A DNA stretch of 5,140 bases. Source: Erysipelotrichaceae bacterium (GTDB lineage Bacteria; Bacillota_I; Bacilli_A; Erysipelotrichales; Erysipelotrichaceae). Every line of letters begins with the position of its first letter. The stretch's first letter is position 1. The translations under genes were made by a program, and so were the position numbers. The stretch spans positions 1 through 5,140 of the forward strand of contig JAFOMB010000245.1 of NCBI GenBank assembly GCA_017419065.1. Reading direction: 5' to 3'. The notes under the pieces were generated by a model. The model made no database searches. It saw nothing but the letters and a program-made list of their open reading frames with translations, and was not told the origin of the DNA. Positions 1-4,367 of this stretch are shown one piece after another.

Positions 1-240
1 CGAGAGGACCAGGATGGACGTACCTATGGTGTACCAGTTGTTCTGCCAAGAGCATCGCTGGATAGCTAAGTACGGATCGGATAAACGCTGAAGGCATCTA
101 AGCGTGAAACCGACTCCAAGATGAGATTTCCCATTCACTTGATGAAGTAAGATCCCTTGTAGACTACGAGGTTGATAGGTCAGAGATGTAAGCATAGCAA
201 TATGTTAAGTTGACTGATACTAATAGATCGAGGATTTTAT
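1..240 (+). rRNA. 23S ribosomal RNA, 3' end (partial)
   Basis: This is the last part of domain VI of 23S rRNA. The window opens inside the sarcin-ricin loop: CGAGAGGACC is the 3' half of the universal AGUACGAGAGGACC, equivalent to about E. coli position 2658. Further conserved blocks follow: GCTGAAGGCATCTAAGC near 88-104, GAGATTTCCC near 123, GGTTGATAGG near 170, and ACTGATACTAATAGATCGAGG near 213-233. The last block is the standard 3' terminal region. The mature end is placed near 240 because E. coli has about 247 nt from the same point; it could be off by about 5 nt because the pairing 5' end is outside the window. The upstream part of the gene is missing only because the window starts here. 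Confidence 0.97.
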
Positions 241-310
241 CATAAGATAAGAAAACACTTTCTAGCCCTATCACTGTGTTATTCAGTTTTGAAGGAACAA
301 GTCCTTCAGA
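241..310 (+). other. 23S-5S internal transcribed spacer
   Basis: This is a 70-nt AT-rich spacer with no tRNA gene. It contains TTCAGTTTTGAAGGA (282-296), which resembles the TTCAGTTTTGA words common in Bacilli rRNA spacers (recalled family knowledge). Weak pairing is possible between AACAC (254-258) and GTGTT (276-280). A better hairpin at 288-310 abuts the 5S and is listed separately. The spacer is expected to be removed during rRNA maturation. Confidence 0.8.
288..310 (+). other. Hairpin immediately upstream of 5S rRNA
   Basis: GAAGGA (291-296) pairs perfectly with TCCTTC (302-307) around a 5-nt ACAAG loop. T290-A308, T289-G309 (wobble) and T288-A310 lengthen the stem. It ends exactly where the 5S helix I strand begins and has no T run after it, so it is not an intrinsic terminator. 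A role as a processing or folding element for the 5S precursor is inference. Confidence 0.55.
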
Positions 311-416
311 TCCGGTGACAATGGAGTAGTGGTCACACCTGGTCCCATCCCGAACCCAGAAGTTAAGCACTACATCGGCGAGCATAGCCATTTGGTGAAT
401 CAAGCACGTTGCCGGT
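311..416 (+). rRNA. rrf: 5S ribosomal RNA
   Basis: This is the 5S rRNA of the large subunit. The 5' strand CCGGTGAC (312-319) pairs with GTTGCCGG (408-415) as helix I, with two G-U pairs. GTAGTG (326-331) pairs with CACTAC (368-373) as helix II. The conserved CACACC (334-339), TCCCATCCCGAAC and GAAGTTAAGC blocks are all present. The molecule is only about 106 nt, against 115-120 nt in most bacteria. The deficit is in the helix IV/loop D region around 384-404, where only a tiny CC/GG stem around ATTT (386-393) is visible. Short 5S rRNAs of this kind are known from Mollicutes and related walled Firmicutes. The ends are set from helix I and may be off by 1-3 nt. Confidence 0.95.
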
Positions 417-417
417 T

Positions 418-443
418 AAAAACCTCCAGTTGGAGGTTTTTTT
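418..443 (+). terminator. Rho-independent terminator of the rRNA operon
   Basis: The stem pairs AAAAACCTCC (418-427) with GGAGGTTTTT (432-441) around the 4-nt loop AGTT, ten perfect pairs. The stem runs into seven consecutive T residues (437-443). It starts two bases after the 5S end, so it should stop transcription of the rrn operon and insulate tsaE. The A run on the left arm would also form a U tract in the opposite direction, but no opposing gene is visible. Confidence 0.93.
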
Positions 444-459
444 CTTATATTGATTGATT

Positions 460-473
460 TATAATGTTTAGGT
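460..473 (+). promoter_or_regulatory. Promoter -10 box of tsaE; probable leaderless mRNA
   Basis: A perfect TATAAT lies at 460-465. With the usual spacing, transcription would start at about 472, or at A474 itself, so the mRNA would have a leader of 0-2 nt before the ATG at 474. No good -35 exists: a 17-bp spacer puts it on TTTTTT (437-442), inside the terminator's T run. There is no Shine-Dalgarno sequence in range; the only purine word is AGG at 470-472, one base before the ATG. The promoter is inferred from the -10 match and from its position between a terminator and an operon. Confidence 0.6.
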
Positions 474-923
474 ATGCGCACGAATTCATTTGAAGAAACC
501 ATCGCTTTAGGCGAGAAGATAGGAACCTATTTAAGACCGGGCATGTGTCTTCTTTTAGAAGGGGACCTGGCTTCCGGCAAGACGACTTTTACCAAGGGCA
601 TCGGTAAAGCTTTGCACATTCATAAGCCGATCTCTTCCCCGACATTTACCATTCTGAAGATCTATCACGGTGATCTCGATCTCTATCATATCGATGCCTA
701 CCGTCTGGAAGGCAATGACTATGATCTGGGATTCGATGAATACATGAGTGAAGGAGTCACGGTCATCGAATGGCCGCAGTACTATGAAGACCACCTTCCG
801 AAAGAATACCTGAAGATCTCCTTTGAATATATAGATGATGATACCCGCGAGATCTCTTTCTCCTATCAGGGAGAGATGTACCGGGAACTCTATGAGAAAG
901 TGACCGGTGAATCTCATGATTAG
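474..923 (+). CDS. tsaE: tRNA threonylcarbamoyladenosine biosynthesis ATPase TsaE
   Basis: TsaE (YjeE/YdiB family) is the cytoplasmic ATPase that works with TsaB and TsaD in the threonylcarbamoyl transfer forming t6A37 on ANN-decoding tRNAs. The 149-residue length is normal. The P-loop GDLASGKTT is at residues 30-38, followed by SPTF (55-58), YHIDAYRL (71-78) and IEWPQ (98-102) with the family Trp at 100. The usual P-loop is GDLGAGKTT, so residues 33-34 (AS for GA) are a mild variant that keeps the GxxxxGKT pattern. The ATG at 474 is the only workable start: the frame upstream hits a stop at 462-464 and has no other start codon, while the next Met (24) would remove conserved sequence. No Shine-Dalgarno sequence precedes it, in keeping with a leaderless transcript. 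The TAG stop overlaps tsaB. Confidence 0.96.
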   Translation: MRTNSFEETIALGEKIGTYLRPGMCLLLEGDLASGKTTFTKGIGKALHIHKPISSPTFTILKIYHGDLDLYHIDAYRLEGNDYDLGFDEYMSEGVTVIEWPQYYEDHLPKEYLKISFEYIDDDTREISFSYQGEMYRELYEKVTGESHD

Positions 924-1503
924 ATTATTTCTAGATACTGCCTATAAACACCTCACCTGCATCCTTACAGAAGATAACAGAGTCCTTGCATCCTACAGCG
1001 AGATCTGTTTCAAACATCAGTCTGAACAGGTCTTTGTCGCTCTGGAGAAGATCTTTGAGGAAGCGAAGGTCTCCCGTAAAGATGTCGATGAGATCTATAT
1101 CACGGAAGGACCGGGTTCCTATACCGGTGTCCGTATCGCAATGACGATCGCCAAGACCATCTCTTCTTTGAGAGATCTTGATCTCTATACGATCTCGACA
1201 CTGCAACTTTATTCCGCAGGACTCCCGGATTGTCTGGTGATCATGAACGCGAGAGCTGACAGAGCTTACCACGGCGTCTATGATATGGGAAAGGCTGTCG
1301 AAGAAGACAGCGTCTCGCAATTGAGCGAGATCTCGCTTGATCATGAAAACCTCATCGGCGATCTCTACTTATTCGGAAAGGAAGATGTCTATCCGGATAT
1401 GACAGAGGCCTTCTTAAAGAGCCTGCCGTATTTCAGGAAGGTGGAAGAGATCCATCATCTGGTCCCGAAATATCTCAAGGAAAGCGATGCCTACGGAAAA
1501 TGA
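916..1503 (+). CDS. tsaB: t6A complex scaffold protein TsaB
   Basis: TsaB (YeaZ/YdiC) is the inactive paralogue of TsaD that dimerises with it and organises the t6A complex. It shows the N-terminal ASKHA strand MIRLFLDTA (1-9), the family signature EGPGSYTGVRI (64-74), a degenerate DAR-like block NARADRAY (111-118), and the C-terminal VPKYLKES (183-190) matching the VPxYLR ending of the family. At 195 residues it is shorter than the common 210-230, mainly through a compact C-terminal half. I chose the ATG at 916 because MIRLFLDT aligns with the family start and GGTGA (906-910) lies 5 nt upstream as a weak ribosome binding site. A GTG at 907 in the same frame would add three residues (MNL). 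It overlaps tsaE by 8 nt, and its TGA overlaps the rimI ATG. Confidence 0.95.
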   Translation: MIRLFLDTAYKHLTCILTEDNRVLASYSEICFKHQSEQVFVALEKIFEEAKVSRKDVDEIYITEGPGSYTGVRIAMTIAKTISSLRDLDLYTISTLQLYSAGLPDCLVIMNARADRAYHGVYDMGKAVEEDSVSQLSEISLDHENLIGDLYLFGKEDVYPDMTEAFLKSLPYFRKVEEIHHLVPKYLKESDAYGK

Positions 1504-1973
1504 TCAGACGGATGACCCTGAACGATCTCGATCAGGTCCTCAGGATCGAAGAAACTTCTTTTTCTTCGCCCTGGACTTACGAGAACTTCCGCTATGAACT
1601 GGAAGAAAACGAGTTCTCCCGCTGCTACGTATATGAAGAAGAGGGGAGGATACTCGGTTATTCCATGATGTGGATCCTCTTTGAGAACGCGGATATCAAC
1701 AATATCGCTGTTCTTCCGGAAGAGAGAAGAAAAGGCATTGCCTTAAAGCTCATGGAACACATGGAAGAGGAAGCTGTGAAGGAAGGAGCGGAATTCCTGC
1801 ATCTGGAAGTCCGTGTCTCCAATGAGGCGGCGATCTCCCTCTATAAAAAGTTAGGATTTGAATTTCTCCGTCTCAGAAAGGGATACTACAGCGATCCTGC
1901 CGAAGACGGTTACGATATGATGAAAGGAGTGATCTTGAATGAAGAAGATACTGGCGATAGAGAGCAGCTGTGA
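1500..1973 (+). CDS. rimI: GNAT-family ribosomal protein alanine N-acetyltransferase RimI
   Basis: RimI transfers acetyl from acetyl-CoA to the N-terminus of ribosomal protein S18 in E. coli; the substrate in other phyla is less sure. The 157 residues hold a single GNAT fold: N-terminal RRMTLNDLDQVLRIE (3-17), SSPWT (22-26), the acetyl-CoA pyrophosphate loop ERRKGIA (75-81), then Glu103 in LEVRVSN and Tyr115 in SLYKKLGF. These two fall at the same numbers as the E. coli catalytic residues Glu103 and Tyr115. The RKGYYSDPAEDGYDMMKG block (126-143) is the typical RimI end. It starts in an ATGA overlap with tsaB and has no well-placed Shine-Dalgarno sequence (AAGGAAAG ends 15 nt away), so translation is probably by coupling. 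The last 11 residues are encoded inside the tsaD overlap and look unconserved. Confidence 0.93.
   Translation: MIRRMTLNDLDQVLRIEETSFSSPWTYENFRYELEENEFSRCYVYEEEGRILGYSMMWILFENADINNIAVLPEERRKGIALKLMEHMEEEAVKEGAEFLHLEVRVSNEAAISLYKKLGFEFLRLRKGYYSDPAEDGYDMMKGVILNEEDTGDREQL
1923..1932 (+). promoter_or_regulatory. Strong Shine-Dalgarno sequence of tsaD
   Basis: AAAGGAGTGA, inside the 3' end of rimI, is close to a perfect anti-16S match. GGAG ends 9 nt before the ATG at 1939. It fixes the tsaD start and is the best ribosome binding site of the four-gene run, so TsaD can be translated independently of rimI coupling. Confidence 0.85.
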
Positions 1974-2946
1974 TGAAACGGCCTGCGCTGTCCTGGATGA
2001 GGATCTGAATATCCTTTCTTCTGTAGTGACATCCCAGATCGATGTCCACGCCCGCTTCGGAGGCGTCATTCCGGAGGTAGCCAGCCGCATGCATGTGGAA
2101 CAGATCTCTTCTATCGTCTCAGAAGGCGTGAAGAGGTCGGGAATCAATGTGGAAGATGTCGACGCGATCGCCTATACGATAGGCCCGGGTCTCATCGGAT
2201 CCCTCCACGTAGGGGCTGCCGCCGCCAAGGCACTGGCCTTCTTCTATGAGAAACCGCTCATCGGTGTCCATCACCTGAAGGGGCACATCTTCATCAATGA
2301 ACTTATCGAACCGCTGGAATACCCGGTACTGGCACTCGTCGTCTCGGGCGGTCACAGCGAGCTCGTCTATATCGAAAACGACGATGATTTCAAGATCATC
2401 GGCACCACACTGGATGACGCGGTCGGGGAAGCCTATGACAAGGTGGCCAGGATCATCCACGAAGCCTATCCGGGAGGTCCGGTCATCGACCGTCTCGCGA
2501 GACTCGGCAAGCCGCACTATGAACTGCCTCTGCCGAAAGTGGAAGGCCTCGATTTCTCCTTCTCCGGACTCAAGAACGCCGCCTTACAGCTGTCCAAACG
2601 TCTGGAGAAAAACGGCGAGGAACTCGTCAAGGAAGATCTGGCCTACGCCTTCCAGGAGACAGCTCTGAAACATCTTCTGAAGAAGACGCAGCTGGCACTG
2701 GAGGAATATCCGGCAAAGACTGTCCTTCTGGCCGGCGGGGTAGCCGCCAATTCCCGACTGAGAGAACTCATGTCTGAGAACATCCACGGCCCGAAACTCA
2801 TACTCCCGCCTCTGAAATACTGTACAGACAACGCGACGATGATCGCCTGTGCAGCCTTCCATTATCTAAAACACGGTCAGTTCGTCACTCTTGATACCTC
2901 GTCGATGCCGTCGATGTCCATCGAAGAGAACGGAACTATGTTATAA
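1939..2946 (+). CDS. tsaD: tRNA N6-adenosine threonylcarbamoyltransferase TsaD
   Basis: TsaD (Gcp/YgjD/YdiE, Kae1 family) is the catalytic subunit that moves the threonylcarbamoyl group from threonylcarbamoyl-AMP to A37 of tRNA, using a bound Fe/Zn ion. The 335 residues are full length. Visible motifs are the start KKILAIESSCDETA (2-15), GPGLIGSLHVG (82-92), the metal-binding HHLKGH (111-116, His112 and His116), VSGGHSELV (135-143), DDAVGEAYDKVAR (159-171), GGPVID (179-184), FSFSGLKNA (206-214), GGVAANSRLR (266-275) and the third metal ligand Asp297 in YCTDNA. All expected substrate and metal residues are present. It overlaps rimI by 35 nt in another frame and follows a strong Shine-Dalgarno sequence. 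Its stop TAA lies within the -10 box of the following gene. The TsaC/Sua5 partner is not in this window. Confidence 0.98.
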   Translation: MKKILAIESSCDETACAVLDEDLNILSSVVTSQIDVHARFGGVIPEVASRMHVEQISSIVSEGVKRSGINVEDVDAIAYTIGPGLIGSLHVGAAAAKALAFFYEKPLIGVHHLKGHIFINELIEPLEYPVLALVVSGGHSELVYIENDDDFKIIGTTLDDAVGEAYDKVARIIHEAYPGGPVIDRLARLGKPHYELPLPKVEGLDFSFSGLKNAALQLSKRLEKNGEELVKEDLAYAFQETALKHLLKKTQLALEEYPAKTVLLAGGVAANSRLRELMSENIHGPKLILPPLKYCTDNATMIACAAFHYLKHGQFVTLDTSSMPSMSIEENGTML

Positions 2947-2954
2947 TCAAAAGG
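2939..2954 (+). promoter_or_regulatory. Extended -10 promoter of asnS
   Basis: TGTTATAAT at 2939-2947 is a perfect TGn-TATAAT extended -10 element. It straddles the end of tsaD, whose stop is 2944-2946. The start point would be near 2954, giving asnS a leader of about 28 nt. No good -35 is seen (CATCGA at a 17-bp spacer), as is common for extended -10 promoters. It has TATAAT, then five bases, then GG, in the same phase as the tsaE promoter. The call rests on sequence match and position only. Confidence 0.6.
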
Positions 2955-2965
2955 TCAAACGAATT

Positions 2966-2972
2966 AAAGGGG
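2966..2972 (+). promoter_or_regulatory. Shine-Dalgarno sequence of asnS
   Basis: AAAGGGG ends 9 nt before the ATG at 2982 and supports that start. The gap between tsaD and asnS is only 35 nt, too short for a T-box leader, so any asparagine-responsive control of asnS must act elsewhere. Confidence 0.7.
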
Positions 2973-2981
2973 AAAAGACTT

Positions 2982-4364
2982 ATGTTAGATTTCTATACTG
3001 TCAGAGAACTGTATACGCTGTCGAACGAAGCATCGGCAATTGAAAAGGATCAGATCGAATATGTCGAACTGGAAGGCTGGGTACGTACCAACCGCAACAA
3101 CGGCCAGATCGGTTTTATCGAGCTCAATGACGGTACCTACTTCAAGAATGCCCAGATCGTCTATCATCCGACACTGGAGAATGTCGAGGAAGTATCCAAG
3201 ATCCTGACCGGTTCCAGCATCCGCGTTACCGGAAAATATGTCCCGACCCCGGAAAATAAGCAGCCTTTTGAAGTCGTAGCGACAGCTGTGGAAGTCGAAG
3301 GCACGACAGATGAGACCTATGTCCTCCAGAAGAAGAGACATACCTTTGAATTCTTAAGAGAATATCCTCATCTCCGTCCGCGTACGAACACCTTCAGCGC
3401 TGTCTTCCGTCTGCGTTCCGTCTTATCCATGGCGATCCATGAGTTCTTCCAGAATCAGGGTTTCGTCTATGTCCATACACCGATCATAACCGGCAACGAT
3501 GCGGAAGGTGCCGGCGAAGCCTTTACAGCTACTACCAGAGATGACGGCAAGTATTCCGAAGACTTCTTCGGCAAGCATGCCTTTTTGACTGTATCCGGAC
3601 AGCTCCACGTCGAAGCTTTCGCGATGGCCTTCAGAGATGTCTATACCTTCGGTCCGACGTTCCGTGCCGAGAATTCCAACACGAAGACACACGCTTCCGA
3701 GTTCTGGATGATCGAACCGGAGATCGCCTTCGCGGATCTGGAAGACGACATGGATCTCATCGAAGATCTCATCAAATACTGCATCCAGTATGTCCTGGAA
3801 GAATGCCCGGAAGAGATGAAGTTCTTCAACTCCATGATCGACAAGACCCTGCTGGAAAGACTCGACCACGTCCTGCATTCCGATTTCCGCAGAATGACCT
3901 ATACGGAAGCGATCGATCTGCTTCTCAAGGCCGATGTCAAATTTGAAAACAAGGTCGAATGGGGCATGGACCTCAATACCGAACATGAGAGATACATCTG
4001 CGAAAAGATCGTCGGCGGACCTGTCTTCTTAACAGATTACCCGAAGGACATCAAGGCCTTCTACATGCGTCTCAATGATGACGGTAAGACCGTTGCCGCC
4101 TGCGACCTCCTGGTCCCGCATGTCGGAGAACTGGTCGGCGGCTCTCAGAGAGAAGAGAGACTGGAATATATCGAAAGAAGAATGGACGAACTCGGCATCG
4201 AGAAGTCTACCCTTGACTGGTATCTCGATCTGAGAAGATACGGCGGCTGCAAGCACGCCGGCTTCGGTGTCGGATTTGAACGTTTCGTCATGTATCTGAG
4301 CGGTATGGAGAACATCCGTGATGTCCTGCCTTATCCGCGCACCCCGAAGAACCTGATTTTCTAA
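2982..4364 (+). CDS. asnS: Asparaginyl-tRNA synthetase (class IIb)
   Basis: AsnRS attaches asparagine to tRNA-Asn in two ATP-dependent steps in the cytoplasm. At 460 residues it is full length. The N-terminal OB-fold anticodon-binding domain covers about 1-105 (ELEGWVRTNRNNGQIGFIELNDG). The catalytic core has LREYPHLRPRTN (125-136), motif 1 around the helix before GFVYVHTPIIT (160-170), DAEGAGEAF (173-181), FLTVSGQLHVEAF (201-213), motif 2 FRAENSNT (227-234) with FWMIEPE (241-247), YPKDIKAFYMR (353-363), GELVGGSQREERL (382-394) and motif 3 GFGVGFERFVMYLSG (427-441). The ending PYPRTPKNLIF matches AsnRS. The YPKDIKAFYMR and GGSQREERL blocks favour AsnRS over AspRS. Its presence implies direct charging of tRNA-Asn. 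It has its own probable promoter and sits three bases before the ABC-F gene. Confidence 0.98.
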   Translation: MLDFYTVRELYTLSNEASAIEKDQIEYVELEGWVRTNRNNGQIGFIELNDGTYFKNAQIVYHPTLENVEEVSKILTGSSIRVTGKYVPTPENKQPFEVVATAVEVEGTTDETYVLQKKRHTFEFLREYPHLRPRTNTFSAVFRLRSVLSMAIHEFFQNQGFVYVHTPIITGNDAEGAGEAFTATTRDDGKYSEDFFGKHAFLTVSGQLHVEAFAMAFRDVYTFGPTFRAENSNTKTHASEFWMIEPEIAFADLEDDMDLIEDLIKYCIQYVLEECPEEMKFFNSMIDKTLLERLDHVLHSDFRRMTYTEAIDLLLKADVKFENKVEWGMDLNTEHERYICEKIVGGPVFLTDYPKDIKAFYMRLNDDGKTVAACDLLVPHVGELVGGSQREERLEYIERRMDELGIEKSTLDWYLDLRRYGGCKHAGFGVGFERFVMYLSGMENIRDVLPYPRTPKNLIF

Positions 4365-4367
4365 ACT

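Noticed and set aside
288..310. Intrinsic terminator between 23S and 5S
   Set aside because: The stem has no T run after it and the 5S must be co-transcribed; the real terminator is at 418-443.
164..403. 79-residue open frame on the minus strand
   Set aside because: It lies antisense across the 23S end, the spacer and the 5S; conserved rRNA structure explains the sequence.
907..915. GTG at 907 as the tsaB start
   Set aside because: The ATG at 916 matches the family N-terminus (MIRLFLDT) and has GGTGA 5 nt upstream; the GTG adds MNL with no better ribosome binding site.
2297..2668. 123-residue open frame on the plus strand in another frame
   Set aside because: It is inside tsaD, rich in Ser/Arg as expected for an out-of-frame reading, and covers the conserved TsaD core.
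2947..2981. T-box riboswitch ahead of asnS
   Set aside because: The gap is 35 nt, with no specifier stem, T-box word or terminator; far too short for a T-box.
3423..3986. 187-residue open frame on the minus strand
   Set aside because: It is fully inside asnS, which has complete conserved AsnRS motifs; a long antisense frame is a codon-bias shadow.
474..4364. Mycoplasma-type genetic code (TGA as Trp), suggested by the short 5S
   Set aside because: tsaB and rimI end on TGA at family-consistent positions and Trp residues are coded by TGG.
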